A stretch of DNA of 64,000 nt from Arthrobacter liuii (GCF_014639275.1 NZ_BMFW01000015.1:1-64000); one strand, 5' to 3'; shown: positions 7,329-17,332, counted from the stretch's first letter. The notes: generated by a model not told the origin, from the sequence alone. Made by a program: numbers and translations.

Positions 7329-8456
7329 ATGAGCACCGTCGACCTGATCCGGCATGTCAAGCTGTCCACCGCCCGCCTCCCGCTCGCCGTCCCCATCAGC
7401 GACGCCAAGGTATTCACGGGCCGCCAGAAACCCATGACGGAGGTGGTTTTCCTCTTCGCTGAGATCACCACCGAACTGGGCCACTCCGGCATCGGCTTCA
7501 GCTACTCCAAGCGCGCCGGCGGCCCCGCCCAGTACGCCCACGCCAAGGAAGTCGCCGAAGGCCTCATCGGCGAGGACCCCAACGACATCGCCAAGCTCTA
7601 CACCAAACTCCTCTGGGCAGCCGCCTCGGTAGGAAGGTCCGGGGTCGCCACCCAGGCCCTCGCCGCCGTCGACATCGCCTTGTACGATCTCAAGGCCAAG
7701 CGCGCAGGGTTGCCGCTGGCGAAGTTCCTCGGCTCCTACCGCGACTCCGTGCGGACGTACGACACCTCCGGCGGCTTCCTGAACGCCAGCCTTGAGGAAG
7801 TGAAGGCACGCGCAACGCAGTCCATCGAGGAAGGCATCGGCGGCATCAAAATCAAGGTGGGCCTGCCGGACAGCAAGGAAGACCTGCGCCGCGTCGCCGG
7901 CATCCGCGAGCACATCGGCCCCGACGTGCCGCTCATGGTGGACGCCAACCAGCAGTGGGACCGGGCCACCGCCCTGCGCATGGGCCGCCGCCTCGAGGAA
8001 TTCGACCTGGTCTGGATCGAAGAACCCCTGGACGCCTACGATTTCGAAGGCCACGCCCACCTGGCCCAGGTCCTGGACACCCCCATCGCTACCGGCGAAA
8101 TGCTCGCCTCCGTGGCCGAGCACAAGGGCCCCATCGCCGCCAACGGCTGCGACATCATCCAGCCCGACGCCCCGCGCGTCGGCGGCATCACCCAGTTCCT
8201 CCGCCTCGCCGCCCTCGCGGACGAACGCGGGCTGGGCCTGGCCCCGCACTTCGCCATGGAAATCCACCTGCACCTCGCCGCCGCCTACCCGCGCGAGCCC
8301 TGGGTGGAACACTTCGATTGGCTCGACCCACTCTTCAACGAAGGCCTCGAAACCAAGGACGGCCGCATGATCGTCCCCGACCGCCCCGGCCTGGGTGTAA
8401 CCCTTAGCGACCAGGCCCGCTCCTGGACCACCGAGAGCGCGGAGTTCGGCGCGTAA
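7329..8456 (+). CDS. Enolase-superfamily sugar-acid dehydratase (L-talarate/galactarate dehydratase-like)
   Basis: Mandelate racemase/muconate lactonizing enzyme fold, 375 residues. The catalytic barrel shows Lys174-x-Lys176 (GGIKIKVG), the Mg ligands Asp205, Glu231 and Glu257 (MVDANQQW, WIEEPL, ATGE) and a His at 307 in LAPHFAMEIH. The C-terminal block EPWVEHFDWLDPLFNE resembles TalrD/GalrD dehydratases. The predicted reaction is dehydration of a hexarate to a 2-keto-3-deoxy acid; exact substrate choice needs assay. The ATG at 7329 has TTTAGGAG upstream. The next gene, a GntR regulator, starts 10 bases downstream. Confidence 0.8.
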   Translation: MSTVDLIRHVKLSTARLPLAVPISDAKVFTGRQKPMTEVVFLFAEITTELGHSGIGFSYSKRAGGPAQYAHAKEVAEGLIGEDPNDIAKLYTKLLWAAASVGRSGVATQALAAVDIALYDLKAKRAGLPLAKFLGSYRDSVRTYDTSGGFLNASLEEVKARATQSIEEGIGGIKIKVGLPDSKEDLRRVAGIREHIGPDVPLMVDANQQWDRATALRMGRRLEEFDLVWIEEPLDAYDFEGHAHLAQVLDTPIATGEMLASVAEHKGPIAANGCDIIQPDAPRVGGITQFLRLAALADERGLGLAPHFAMEIHLHLAAAYPREPWVEHFDWLDPLFNEGLETKDGRMIVPDRPGLGVTLSDQARSWTTESAEFGA

Positions 8457-8465
8457 TCTTGACCC

Positions 8466-9170
8466 ATGAGCCGGAACCTCACCGCGGACCTAGCCGCTGA
8501 CCTTCGCACCCGCATCGTCGACGGCGTGATCCAGCCAGGCGACAAACTGCCCAGCGAGAACACGCTCATCAGCGACTTTGGCGTCAGCCGGACCGTGGTA
8601 CGGGCCGCCCTCACCCGGCTCCAGGCCGAGGGACTCGTTGAGACCGAGCGCGGGCGTGGCAGCTTCGCCCTGACTCCCCCCGCTGAGGGATCTTCGGCAG
8701 TGCCGGCGCTCCGTCCCGTTGCCACTACCGAAGACAGGCTGCACCTGCTGGCATTCCGTATGGGCGTGGAGACGGAAGCCGCGGCACTGGCCGCCCGGAA
8801 CCGCACGGACCGGCAGTTGCGGGCCGTCAGCACCGCACTGGACGCCTTCACCGAAAACGCAGACCACCCGGCGCACGCCATGAAGTCCGATTTCGAGTTC
8901 CACCGTGCTGTGGCCGCAGCATCAGGCAACCCCTATTACTCCGACTGCCTCGCAGCCCTGGGCCAGACCATGATCGCGATGCCACGCACCCGGCTGATGA
9001 CCGGCGTCGAACACTACGCCCGGGACCATTTCGACCAGGTGGTGCTGGAGCACCGGTCCATCCGCGATGCCATTGCTGATAGTGACGAGGCTGCCGCGGC
9101 GGCTGCCATGCGCAGCCACCTTGCCAACTCACGACGCCGGTTCAAGGCTTCGGCGCGGCCGTCCAGTTAG
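8466..9170 (+). CDS. GntR (FadR subfamily) transcriptional regulator
   Basis: The N-terminal winged helix (LAADLRTRIVDGVIQPGDKLPSENTLISDFGVSRTVVRAALTRLQAEGLVETERGRGSF) is followed by an all-helical FCD ligand domain with the metal-site pattern DFEFHRAV and later VLEHRSIRDAI (conserved Asp/His residues). Length (234 aa) is standard. Ten bases separate it from the dehydratase, so the two are likely co-transcribed. It probably binds the palindrome at 7248-7278 and responds to a sugar acid. Confidence 0.9.
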   Translation: MSRNLTADLAADLRTRIVDGVIQPGDKLPSENTLISDFGVSRTVVRAALTRLQAEGLVETERGRGSFALTPPAEGSSAVPALRPVATTEDRLHLLAFRMGVETEAAALAARNRTDRQLRAVSTALDAFTENADHPAHAMKSDFEFHRAVAAASGNPYYSDCLAALGQTMIAMPRTRLMTGVEHYARDHFDQVVLEHRSIRDAIADSDEAAAAAAMRSHLANSRRRFKASARPSS

Positions 9171-9288
9171 GCGGGGCACACCAACGAGGCGCCAGGACAC
9201 CCGCTTCCGGACAAACCACCCGTGTATCCCCGGGTGAAAAGTCCGGAGGAGGGTGGTGTACGGAACGACGCCCATTACGGGGACATGC

Positions 9289-9323
9289 AAAAGAGCCCCG
9301 GTCCGAAGACCGGGGCTCTTTCA
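9289..9323 (-). terminator. Strong (bidirectional) rho-independent terminator after tRNA-Leu
   Basis: Arms AAGAGCCCCGGTC (9291-9303) and GACCGGGGCTCTT (9308-9320) make a 13-bp stem with a CGAA loop, flanked by A- and T-runs on both sides. It can stop tRNA-Leu transcripts on the minus strand and read-through from the GntR operon on the plus strand. Confidence 0.85.
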
Positions 9324-9329
9324 TTTGCG

Positions 9330-9412
9330 TGCGCGAGGGGGGATTTGAACCCCCACGCCCTTTCGGACACTGGCACCTGAAGCCAGCGCGTCTGCCGTTC
9401 CGCCACTCGCGC
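9330..9412 (-). tRNA. tRNA-Leu (anticodon CAG)
   Basis: The minus strand folds as a class II tRNA of 83 nt including the discriminator. The acceptor is GCGCGAG/CTCGCGC and the anticodon stem CTGGC/GCCAG has loop TTCAGGT with anticodon CAG. The long variable arm is TGTCCGAAAGGGCG and the T-arm is GGGGGTTCAAATCCCCC. The discriminator is A (base 9330), as required for leucine. CCA is not encoded. A strong terminator follows directly. Confidence 0.95.
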
Positions 9413-9807
9413 GCAACTTCTTCCACTTGGCCGGACCGTTTCCCGTTTCCATGCCTCGTAAAAGCAGCGAGATCAAGCATAACGGACACATGCCGCAAAT
9501 TACCAATTGACCGCCGGCAACCCTCCCAGCACCCCGTTGAAACCGGATAAGAACCGCGACAAGCCAGTCGTAAGACGGCCGGCGGTAGCCAGCCCGCCCC
9601 CGCGCGGGGGCGGGCTGAAACGGCCGCGCAAGCGAACTTTTGCAGGCACCCGGCCGTTGTGGATTAAGGTCATTCGCAGGGACGGCCAGTAGTATCGGAT
9701 GTAGGAGTGGCCGCCGCCGCAGGGCGTACCGCGCTGCGGCAGACTGACCCGCGTGTGCTGGCCAGCAACAACTACTGCCCCGGAGCCGGGGGGAAAGGAG
9801 AAGAACC
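9413..9807. other. 395-bp intergenic region between tRNA-Leu and fhaA
   Basis: No gene is seen. The region must hold the divergent promoters for tRNA-Leu and for the fhaA operon. It contains one perfect GC palindrome at 9591-9616. A possible -10 (TAGTAT, 9690-9695) precedes fhaA, but I cannot pair it with a good -35. Confidence 0.5.
9591..9616. repeat. 26-bp perfect GC palindrome
   Basis: Arms AGCCCGCCCCCGC and GCGGGGGCGGGCT are fully self-complementary with no T-run after either side. It sits between the divergent tRNA-Leu and fhaA, so it is not an obvious terminator of either gene. It may be a transcript-end hairpin of an unseen RNA or a protein site. Confidence 0.6.
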
Positions 9808-10560
9808 ATGGGTCTGCTGGACAAGGTTGAACGTGGCATTGAAAAGGCCGTCCGCGGTGTCTTCTCCACCGGTTCCAAAGCCCAAGTCGAACCCGTGGAG
9901 ATCGCCAGCAGGCTACGCCGCGAGGTGGACCACAAAGCCCTCACCGTCGCAGCCGGCCGCACCCTGGTGCCGAACGTCTTCGACGTCCAGCTCAGTGAGG
10001 ACGACTTTGGCCGGGCGCAGGAATGGGGCACCCCGCTGGCCGAAGAACTCTGCGACGTGGTCATAAATCATGTCCGCAGCCAGGGCTACATCCTCCAGGG
10101 TCCCGTCCGGATTTCCTTCCGCCGGGAAACGGGGCTTCGCGCCGGTGATTTCGAAATCGCTTCCTCAACCGAGAAGTCACAGGGCACCGGTGACGCCCAG
10201 CCCCAGCCCTACGCCAGGCCCAACGTCCCTGCCGCTCCGAGCCGGCAGCCTGTCAGGCTCCAGCCGGTACTGGACATCGACGGCCAGCGCTATTCGCTGA
10301 ACGCCCCGTCCATCGTCCTGGGCAGGTCATCCGAGGCAGATATCCACATCGAGGATACGGGCGTATCCCGGCGCCACCTGGAGATCCGCACGGCCAACGG
10401 GATCACCAGCGCTGTGGACCTGGGGTCCACCAACGGCAGCTACGTCAACGGCCAGAAGGTTTCCGGAAGCACCGAACTCACCGACGGCTCCACCATCACG
10501 ATGGGACGGACAAAGATTATCTTCCGCCTGCTTCCTGCCAACCAGGGTGGCCATGCATGA
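9808..10560 (+). CDS. fhaA: FhaA: DUF3662 and FHA domain protein
   Basis: The 250-residue protein has an N-terminal DUF3662 domain (MGLLDKVERGIEKAVRGVF, typical FhaA start), a ~60-residue Pro/Gln-rich linker, and a C-terminal FHA domain (SIVLGRSSEADIHIEDTGVSRRHLEI, then DLGSTNGSYVNG with the Arg, Ser, His and Asn phospho-Thr-binding residues). In mycobacteria FhaA is a PknB substrate that binds the phosphorylated pseudokinase domain of MurJ. It heads the cell-wall operon, with AAAGGAG upstream of the start, and overlaps fhaB by 4 bases. Confidence 0.95.
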   Translation: MGLLDKVERGIEKAVRGVFSTGSKAQVEPVEIASRLRREVDHKALTVAAGRTLVPNVFDVQLSEDDFGRAQEWGTPLAEELCDVVINHVRSQGYILQGPVRISFRRETGLRAGDFEIASSTEKSQGTGDAQPQPYARPNVPAAPSRQPVRLQPVLDIDGQRYSLNAPSIVLGRSSEADIHIEDTGVSRRHLEIRTANGITSAVDLGSTNGSYVNGQKVSGSTELTDGSTITMGRTKIIFRLLPANQGGHA

Positions 10561-11039
10561 GCGATCTCACCATCACCGCTCTGCGGTTCGGCTTCCTGCT
10601 GCTCCTCTGGGTACTCATTTTCAGCATCGTCTCCGCCATGCGCCGCGACCTCATGGTGGGCCGAAAGGCTGCCGCCGGTGCACCCACCGCCCGCCAGGTC
10701 CGGCGCAACCCCGAACTTGCCGACGCACCGCCGCAGCCCGTGAAACAGCAGGCCCGGCAACTGGTGGTGGTCGAAGGCCCACTCAAGGGCAGGACGCTCC
10801 CGCTGGCAGCCAGCCCCATCCTGTTGGGACGCGCCCAGGAAGCCACCCTGGTCCTGGAGGACGATTACGCCTCAGGCCGCCACGCGAGGCTTTTCCCGCA
10901 GGGCAGCCGCTGGTTCATCGAAGATCTTGGCTCCACCAACGGAACCTACTTGGGAGACCAGCAACTTACCCGTGCCCTGCCCGTCGAGCCAGGGGTACCC
11001 GTGAGAATCGGCAAGACGGTCATTGAATTGAGGCCGTAA
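10557..11039 (+). CDS. fhaB: FhaB/FipA: membrane-anchored FHA protein
   Basis: The 160-residue protein begins with one transmembrane helix (FGFLLLLWVLIFSIVSAM) and ends with an FHA domain (PILLGRAQEATLVLEDDYASGRHARLF, then EDLGSTNGTYLG). This matches FhaB/FipA, which in mycobacteria is phosphorylated by PknA/PknB and helps keep FtsZ and FtsQ at the septum. The start lies in the ATGA overlap with fhaA, and pstP begins 2 bases after the stop, so the three are translationally coupled. Confidence 0.93.
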   Translation: MSDLTITALRFGFLLLLWVLIFSIVSAMRRDLMVGRKAAAGAPTARQVRRNPELADAPPQPVKQQARQLVVVEGPLKGRTLPLAASPILLGRAQEATLVLEDDYASGRHARLFPQGSRWFIEDLGSTNGTYLGDQQLTRALPVEPGVPVRIGKTVIELRP

Positions 11040-11041
11040 CC

Positions 11042-12766
11042 GTGGCCGTGGCTGAAAACCCCGTAACCGGCTCCAGTCCGGGACAGCGGCCCCTTATCAT
11101 GCGGTTTGCGGCGCGCTCCGACGTCGGCCGGATCCGCTCGAAGAATGACGATTCCGCCTACGCCGGCCGCCACCTCGCCGTCGTCGCCGACGGCATGGGC
11201 GGACACGCCGGCGGTGACGTCGCCTCGGCCGCAACCGTCCTGGACATGATCCACCTGGACCGCCCTGGCCACGGCGAGGAGGCCGGAACAGTCCTGGCCG
11301 ACGAAATCCAGACGGCCAACTCCCTGCTCTCCGAACTGGTGCACATCAACCCGAAGCTGGCAGGCATGGGCACCACAGTCACCGCCCTCCTGCTGGGTGA
11401 GGGAAAACTGCATTTCGCGCATATCGGCGATTCACGGGCGTACCGGCTCCGCGATGACGAATTCAAGCAGATCAGCGTGGACCACACATTCGTCCAGCGG
11501 CTAATCGACGAAGGCCGCCTCCGGCCCGAGGAAGCGGAAACGCATCCGCACAAAAACGTCCTCATGCGCGTGCTGGGCGATGTCGATGCCAGCCCGGAGC
11601 TGGACCTGGACACCCTCGACGCCCGGCCCGGCGACCGGTGGCTGCTGTGCTCGGACGGATTGAACTACGTAGCCGGGCATGCCGTGGAGCGGACGGTCCG
11701 GGAAAGCCACAACCTGCATGAATGCGCCGAAACCCTCGTCGAATTGACCCTCGAGGCCGGTTCCCCGGACAACGTCACCGTTGTGGTGGTGGACATCGTG
11801 GAGGAAACGCCCGACGACGTCAGCACGGCCGCCGTCGAAATCGTCCCGCCCGTGAAGGGCAGTGAACCCGCTGCCGCGGCAGGTGCTGCGGCGGCCACCG
11901 CAGCTGCTCCTTCCGTTCCCGACGACGGAAAGAAACCCGGCGCCGGCCCCGAAGCCGCGAGCAGGGAGACCGCCAGCGGCGAAGGCTCCAACCAGGAATC
12001 CCGGGACGGCGACGCCAAGGATGGGGACGAGGGTTCCCCGGAATTCGGCAGCACCGACCCGCATCTGGGGGAACATCTCTCCGCTGAGGTCCTCCGCGAA
12101 GAACTTGCCTCGCGGCCACACGAGCTGGTGGGCGCAGCTGCCGCCGCCGCCGAATCCGGTTCCATCCCCACGGTGGCGGGCCGCACCGTGGCGCGGAGGG
12201 CAGCGACGCTCCTCACTCATAAGGCAGATCCGGCCGCTGACGTGGAGGCCGCCGCCCCAACGCCGCTGCGTCGGCGCCGCTGGGTAGCGTGGTCCGTTGC
12301 AGCCGCAGTGCTGCTTGTAGTGGCCGTCGGATTGTGGCTCGGGTACGCCTGGACGCAGACGCGCTACTACGTGGGCGAATTCGATTCCCGGGTGGCCATC
12401 TACAACGGCGTGTCCCAGCGGCTGGGGCCCATCCAGCTGTCCTCCCTTGAGGCCGTGACTGAGATCCGGATGGATTCACTTCCGCCGTTTTCGCAGCAGC
12501 GGGTCCGGCAGACCGTTCCCGCCAACGACCTCTATGATGCGCAGCGGATCGTGAAGAACCTGGAGCTCACGGGAACCACGTCGCCGGAACAGGAATGCCC
12601 TTCGCCCTCGGCCTCCGCTTCCGCTTCTACCGGGCCGTCCCCTGCAGCCAGCGCCACGCCGCCCCCCGCTCCTGGTGCTTCCGCCACGCCGACGCCATCT
12701 CCTTCCGCCACGCCGACGCCATCTCCTTCCCCCACGCCCACCATCACCTGTGAGGTGGCCAGATGA
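11042..12766 (+). CDS. pstP: PP2C-family Ser/Thr phosphatase PstP
   Basis: The first ~240 residues are a PP2C catalytic domain with metal-binding motifs RSDVGRIRSKNDD, VVADGMGGHAGGDVAS, HIGDSRAYRL, LLCSDGLNYV and GSPDNVTVVVVD. A ~170-residue acidic, Ala-rich linker follows, then one transmembrane helix (WVAWSVAAAVLLVVAVGLWLG, about residues 418-438). The outer part ends in a Ser/Pro/Thr-rich tail built of a 24-bp DNA repeat. PstP reverses PknA/PknB phosphorylation. It overlaps rodA by ATGA. A second GTG at 11048 could also serve as start. Confidence 0.95.
   Translation: MAVAENPVTGSSPGQRPLIMRFAARSDVGRIRSKNDDSAYAGRHLAVVADGMGGHAGGDVASAATVLDMIHLDRPGHGEEAGTVLADEIQTANSLLSELVHINPKLAGMGTTVTALLLGEGKLHFAHIGDSRAYRLRDDEFKQISVDHTFVQRLIDEGRLRPEEAETHPHKNVLMRVLGDVDASPELDLDTLDARPGDRWLLCSDGLNYVAGHAVERTVRESHNLHECAETLVELTLEAGSPDNVTVVVVDIVEETPDDVSTAAVEIVPPVKGSEPAAAAGAAAATAAAPSVPDDGKKPGAGPEAASRETASGEGSNQESRDGDAKDGDEGSPEFGSTDPHLGEHLSAEVLREELASRPHELVGAAAAAAESGSIPTVAGRTVARRAATLLTHKADPAADVEAAAPTPLRRRRWVAWSVAAAVLLVVAVGLWLGYAWTQTRYYVGEFDSRVAIYNGVSQRLGPIQLSSLEAVTEIRMDSLPPFSQQRVRQTVPANDLYDAQRIVKNLELTGTTSPEQECPSPSASASASTGPSPAASATPPPAPGASATPTPSPSATPTPSPSPTPTITCEVAR
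12679..12726 (+). repeat. 24-bp exact tandem repeat in the pstP tail
   Basis: Two identical 24-base units (12679-12702 and 12703-12726) encode S-A-T-P-T-P-S-P, and a third diverged unit follows. The unit is a whole number of codons, so copy-number change would keep the frame and only lengthen or shorten the extracellular Ser/Pro/Thr tail. Confidence 0.85.
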
Positions 12767-14151
12767 GCCAGGTAAGCACAACGCCGAAGCCTCGCCGCAA
12801 CGTTGAACTCGCGCTGCTGCTGCTGGCCCTCGCCGTCGGCATCGGCGCCAACATGATGGTGGGCGTGGACCAGGAAAAGGCCTTCGATTCCGACTTCTGG
12901 TTCCAATCCAGCCTGCTGGCGGCAGCAGCCCTGGTGTTCCATGGCGTGCTGCGCTTCCGCGCAAAATATGCCGATCCTGTAATACTTCCGATCGTGGTTG
13001 CCCTGAACGGACTGGGCCTCGCCATGATCCACCGCCTGGACGCCCCCGGCGGAGATACGGGAAACAACCAGCTCCGGTGGACGCTCATCGCCATGGCTGT
13101 GGCTATCGCCGTCGTGTTCTTCCTGAAGGACCACCGCATCCTGCGCCGCTTTACCTTCATCTCCCTGGCTGCCTCCGCCCTGTTATTGATCCTTCCTCTG
13201 GTTCCGGGGATCAGCGCCGGAGAAGTCCTCGGGGCACGGGTATGGATCCGGTTCGGTTCCATGACGTTCCAGCCGGGCGAAGTAGCCAAGATTACCCTGG
13301 CCATATTCTTCGCTGGGTATCTTTCCTCCAACCGTGATCTCATCCTGCTTGCCGGCCGCAAGATCGGCCCCATGCAGTTTCCGCGGTTCAAGGACATGGG
13401 CCCTATGATCACCGCCTGGCTTGTAAGCATCGGCGTACTCGTTTTCCAGCGCGACCTGGGTTCTTCCCTGCTGTTCTTCGGCCTGTTCATCGTCATGATC
13501 TACGTGGCCACCAGCCGGATCAGCTGGGTGGTGATTGGGTTGGCCTTGATCATTGGCGGCGGCTTCGTAGCTGCCCAGGTGTTCGCCCACGTTCAGCAGA
13601 GGGTCTACGGCTGGCTCAACGCCTTCTCCCCCGACGTCTACGAGAACGGCAGCCGGCAGGTCATTGAGGGCCTGTTCGGAATGGCCAACGGCGGGCTGGT
13701 GGGCACCGGTCTTGGCCAGGGGCGCCCGGACCTGGTTCCCTTTGCCAACAGTGACATGATCATCGCCTCACTCGGCGAGGAGCTCGGCCTGATCGGCCTG
13801 TTCGCCGTTGTCCTGCTTTACCTGCTGTTCTTCACGCGCGGCTTCCGCGCCTCCCTCGGCACGCGGGATGCGTTCGGAAAACTGCTGGCCTGCGGCTTGT
13901 CCTTTGCGGTGGTCCTTCAGTGCTTCGTGGTCATAGGCGGTGTCACGCGGCTTATTCCCCTGACGGGGCTCACCACACCGTTCCTGGCGGCGGGCGGTTC
14001 CTCGCTGCTGGCGAACTGGATCATCGTGGGACTGCTCCTGATGATTTCCCACGCTGCCCGCGGCCCCGTGGACACTACCCCGCTTCCTCCTGCGGAGGCA
14101 GCCGCTGCCCCCGGCATTGACACTCCAACCGAGGCGGTGAAGCAGTCGTGA
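12763..14151 (+). CDS. rodA: FtsW/RodA/SpoVE-family peptidoglycan glycosyltransferase (RodA)
   Basis: The 462-residue membrane protein has about 10-12 helices and SEDS motifs: GSSLLFFGLFIVMIYVATSR, the extracellular loop YVENGSRQVIEGLFGMANGGLVGTGLGQGRP-type segment, and LTGLTTPFLAAGGSSLLANWI near the C terminus. SEDS proteins polymerise lipid II with a class B PBP, and pbpA is the next gene with a 4-base overlap. Position between pstP and pbpA is the standard actinobacterial rodA locus. Confidence 0.95.
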   Translation: MSQVSTTPKPRRNVELALLLLALAVGIGANMMVGVDQEKAFDSDFWFQSSLLAAAALVFHGVLRFRAKYADPVILPIVVALNGLGLAMIHRLDAPGGDTGNNQLRWTLIAMAVAIAVVFFLKDHRILRRFTFISLAASALLLILPLVPGISAGEVLGARVWIRFGSMTFQPGEVAKITLAIFFAGYLSSNRDLILLAGRKIGPMQFPRFKDMGPMITAWLVSIGVLVFQRDLGSSLLFFGLFIVMIYVATSRISWVVIGLALIIGGGFVAAQVFAHVQQRVYGWLNAFSPDVYENGSRQVIEGLFGMANGGLVGTGLGQGRPDLVPFANSDMIIASLGEELGLIGLFAVVLLYLLFFTRGFRASLGTRDAFGKLLACGLSFAVVLQCFVVIGGVTRLIPLTGLTTPFLAAGGSSLLANWIIVGLLLMISHAARGPVDTTPLPPAEAAAAPGIDTPTEAVKQS

Positions 14152-15608
14152 ACCAGGCAATTCGACACGCGTGGGTGGCCGCAGTGGCCATGTTTGCGCT
14201 GCTCTTTGGCGCTATCAGCTTTGTGCAGGTGGTGGGGGCCGACGACCTCAAGACCAATCCGCTCAACCAGCGCGCCATCCTGCAGAACTACTGCAATGAC
14301 CGCGGTGCCATCATCGTTGGCGGGACTCCCGTGGCCGAGTCGGTACAAACGGGTTCGGAGACGTGCACGTTCCAGCGAACGTACCCGCAGCCGGAGCTCT
14401 ACGCCGGGCTCACCGGCTACTTCTCGAAGAACTACGGTGCCACCGGGCTGGAGCAGTCCATGGCCGCCGAACTCGCAGGCAACTCGGATCAGCTCTTCCT
14501 GGACCGGGTGGGTCAGCTCTTCCTTGGCAACCAGCCCAAGGGTGCGTCAGTTGAACTCACCATCGACCCCCAGATCCAGCAGCTGGCCTACAACCTGATC
14601 CCTGACGGCCAGCGCGGCTCGATCGTGGTGACGAATCCCAAGACCGGCGCCATCCTGGCCATGGCGTCCAAGCCGTCCTACAATCCGAACCTGGTTGCCA
14701 CCCAGGACGCTGCCGCGGAGCGGGCCAACATAAACGAGTTGGTCAAGGTTCCGGGCATCAACCTGAACCAGAACGTCAGCGGCCCCACCGGGGAACTCCT
14801 GGCCCCGGGATCGGTCTTCAAGCTCGTGGACACGGCCGCGGCCCTCGCCTCGGGCAAGTACAACAAGGACAGCGTCCTTCCCAACCCCGCGGAGATGTCC
14901 TTTGACGGCATCCAGTACAAACTGCCCAACTACGCGGGTGGCAACTGCTACACAAGGGACACCGCCACCTTCGCCTTCGCACTTCAACAGTCCTGCAACA
15001 CCCCGTTTGCAAGCATCGCCCTTGACCTTGGCCGCAACGCCATCGCCGACCAGGCCAGGAAGTTCGGGTTCGGCGAGGACGTCGGGGACCAGCTGAAGCT
15101 GGGCCACGCGCTGGGCAACGGGTTCCCTGACAACCTGGACGCCCCCGGCCTGGCGCAGTCGGCCATTGGCCAGAAGGATGTCCGCGCAACGCCGCTGCAG
15201 ATCAACATGATGACTTCCGCCATCGCCAACGGCGGCAAGCAGATGCAGCCCAACCTTATTAAGACCCTGCGCTCCCCTGACCTTCGGGTCATCGACGAAC
15301 CACAGCCGCAGCAGCTTCGCACCTCCACCACCCCGCAGATCGCCGGCCAGATCACCGAGTGGATGGCAAGTGCGGTGAGCGAAGGCATTGCAAAGGGTGC
15401 GGCGGTCCCGGGAATCCAGGTCGCCGGCAAGACAGGAACTGCAGAGCTTGGAAACGGAACCAATAACTCCTGGTTCACAGGCTTCGCCCCCGCAAATAAT
15501 CCGCAGGTGAGTGTCACGATCGTCATGGAGGGCGTGAACATCACCACCGGCGCACAGCTGACCAGTCCCAACGCGAAGAAGATTTTTGAGGCGGTGTTGA
15601 ATAAGTGA
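14148..15608 (+). CDS. pbpA: Class B penicillin-binding protein PbpA
   Basis: The 486-residue protein has an N-terminal membrane anchor ([22 protein letters not shown]) and a C-terminal transpeptidase domain. Motifs visible are the catalytic S-x-x-K in PGSVFKLV, S-x-N as QQSCNTP, and K-T-G as [10 protein letters not shown]. It cross-links peptidoglycan together with RodA. GTG start within the stop of rodA, and its own stop overlaps the next start, so synthesis of the whole operon is coupled. Confidence 0.95.
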   Translation: MNQAIRHAWVAAVAMFALLFGAISFVQVVGADDLKTNPLNQRAILQNYCNDRGAIIVGGTPVAESVQTGSETCTFQRTYPQPELYAGLTGYFSKNYGATGLEQSMAAELAGNSDQLFLDRVGQLFLGNQPKGASVELTIDPQIQQLAYNLIPDGQRGSIVVTNPKTGAILAMASKPSYNPNLVATQDAAAERANINELVKVPGINLNQNVSGPTGELLAPGSVFKLVDTAAALASGKYNKDSVLPNPAEMSFDGIQYKLPNYAGGNCYTRDTATFAFALQQSCNTPFASIALDLGRNAIADQARKFGFGEDVGDQLKLGHALGNGFPDNLDAPGLAQSAIGQKDVRATPLQINMMTSAIANGGKQMQPNLIKTLRSPDLRVIDEPQPQQLRTSTTPQIAGQITEWMASAVSEGIAKGAAVPGIQVAGKTGTAELGNGTNNSWFTGFAPANNPQVSVTIVMEGVNITTGAQLTSPNAKKIFEAVLNK

Positions 15609-17332
15609 GGCCTACAACGGGAATCACCCTCGGCGGCAGATTCCAGCTGACCACGCGGATTGCGATCGGCGGCATGGGGGAAGTCTGGAAGGCCAAAGAC
15701 CTCGTCCTGGGCCGCATCGTCGCCATCAAGGTGCTGAAGGAGGAGTACACCGGTGACCCGGGATTCCTCCAGCGCTTCCGCGCGGAGGCCCGCCACACAG
15801 CCCTCCTGAACCATGTGGGCATCGCCAACGTCTTTGACTACGGCGAAGAAGAGGGTTCAGCGTACCTGGTCATGGAGCTGGTCCCCGGGCAGCCGCTGAG
15901 CAGCATCATCGAACACGAGCAGGTGCTGTCCCCGGACCGTACGCTGTCGATCATCGCCCAGACCGCCCGCGCGCTGGCCGTTGCGCACGCCCAGGGCCTG
16001 GTCCACCGCGACGTCAAGCCCGGCAACCTCCTGATCACCCCTGACGGACGGGTCAAGGTCACGGACTTCGGCATCGCCCGCCTCGCCGACCAGGTGCCCC
16101 TCACCCAGACCGGGCAGGTCATGGGGACGGCGCAATATCTGGCTCCGGAGCAGGCCACCGGCCAAACCGCCACCGGTTCCTCGGATATCTACTCGCTGGG
16201 CGTCATCGGGTACGAATGCCTTAGCGGCCACCGTCCCTTCACCGGCGAATCCCAGATTGCCATCGCACTGGCCCAGGTGAACGACGCTCCGCCGCCGCTT
16301 TCGGAGACCCTGCCCACGCCCGTGCGCGCCCTGCTGATGTCCATGCTGGCCAAGGACCCGAAGGACCGGCCGGCGAATGCCATCAAGCTGGCGGAGGCAG
16401 CGGAGGCCATCCGCAACGGGGATGTAAGCGCAGCGCGCGCCGCCGTACCCGGCATGCTTCTTTTTGACGCCGATACCGGCCCCATCACTGCCCCCGTGGA
16501 CACGGCCACCGCCCCTACCGGCGTCATTGGCGCGCAGCGGGATTCCACACCCACCGCCACGTCGGCCCTGCCGGTGGTGGGCGCGGGCGCAGCGGGCGTG
16601 GCCGCCGGAATGGCTGCCGGGGCCGCGGGTGCATCCGCCGCCGAACGGGAGGCACCGCAGGGGCCGCTGGCCCGCGCCAATGCGCTGGCGGCTGAACGGA
16701 ACTGGGACCAGGAGGAGGAAACGTACGACGACGGGCCTTCCGACGAGCCCCGGCGCAAGGGACGCAGCCCCTGGACCTGGCCGCTGGTCGCCTTGATCCT
16801 GTTGCTGCTTTTCGCCCTGGTGGGCTTCCTCCTGAACCAGGCGGGACTCTTCTCGCCAGCCGGGAACCCCACGTCCGGCACCACCACAAGCAGCGCGCCC
16901 CCTTCGTCGGCGACGCCAACTAAAACCACCCAGTCGGCTACGCCTACGCAGACGCGCAGCACGCCAACGCCCACCCCCACCACGCAGCCCACCCAAACCA
17001 CCGTCAACGTGATCCCGGCCGCGTACCTTGGCAAGGACTACCGGCAGGTCCAGGCTGCCCTCGCAGGCCTGGGGCTCCAGGTGACGGTCCTGCCCCAGGA
17101 GAGCTCTGCGACGCCCGGGACAGTATTGGAACTGAATCCCACCGGGACGGTCCCCAAGGGTTCGCTCATTACGGTCATCTACGCCACGGCTCCGACACCG
17201 GCGCCCACTACGGCGGCCCCAACGCCTGCGCCCACTTCATCGTCACCCGTGGCGGGGCCGACGCCCATCTCGCCCTTGCCCACCTGCACCGCCGGCCAAA
17301 CGCCCGGAGCGCCGCCAACCTGCCTACCTTAG
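15605..17332 (+). CDS. pknA: Ser/Thr protein kinase PknA-type with one PASTA-like domain
   Basis: Residues ~10-270 form a Hanks-type kinase: [11 protein letters not shown] glycine loop, VAIKVLK with the ATP lysine, [10 protein letters not shown] catalytic loop, VTDFGIAR and [10 protein letters not shown]. An Ala-rich linker and one transmembrane helix ([21 protein letters not shown], around 395-416) follow, then a Thr/Pro-rich stalk and one PASTA-like unit ([26 protein letters not shown]). Mycobacterial PknA has no PASTA unit, so this version can sense outside the cell. It precedes pknB by 15 bases. Confidence 0.92.
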   Translation: MRPTTGITLGGRFQLTTRIAIGGMGEVWKAKDLVLGRIVAIKVLKEEYTGDPGFLQRFRAEARHTALLNHVGIANVFDYGEEEGSAYLVMELVPGQPLSSIIEHEQVLSPDRTLSIIAQTARALAVAHAQGLVHRDVKPGNLLITPDGRVKVTDFGIARLADQVPLTQTGQVMGTAQYLAPEQATGQTATGSSDIYSLGVIGYECLSGHRPFTGESQIAIALAQVNDAPPPLSETLPTPVRALLMSMLAKDPKDRPANAIKLAEAAEAIRNGDVSAARAAVPGMLLFDADTGPITAPVDTATAPTGVIGAQRDSTPTATSALPVVGAGAAGVAAGMAAGAAGASAAEREAPQGPLARANALAAERNWDQEEETYDDGPSDEPRRKGRSPWTWPLVALILLLLFALVGFLLNQAGLFSPAGNPTSGTTTSSAPPSSATPTKTTQSATPTQTRSTPTPTPTTQPTQTTVNVIPAAYLGKDYRQVQAALAGLGLQVTVLPQESSATPGTVLELNPTGTVPKGSLITVIYATAPTPAPTTAAPTPAPTSSSPVAGPTPISPLPTCTAGQTPGAPPTCLP

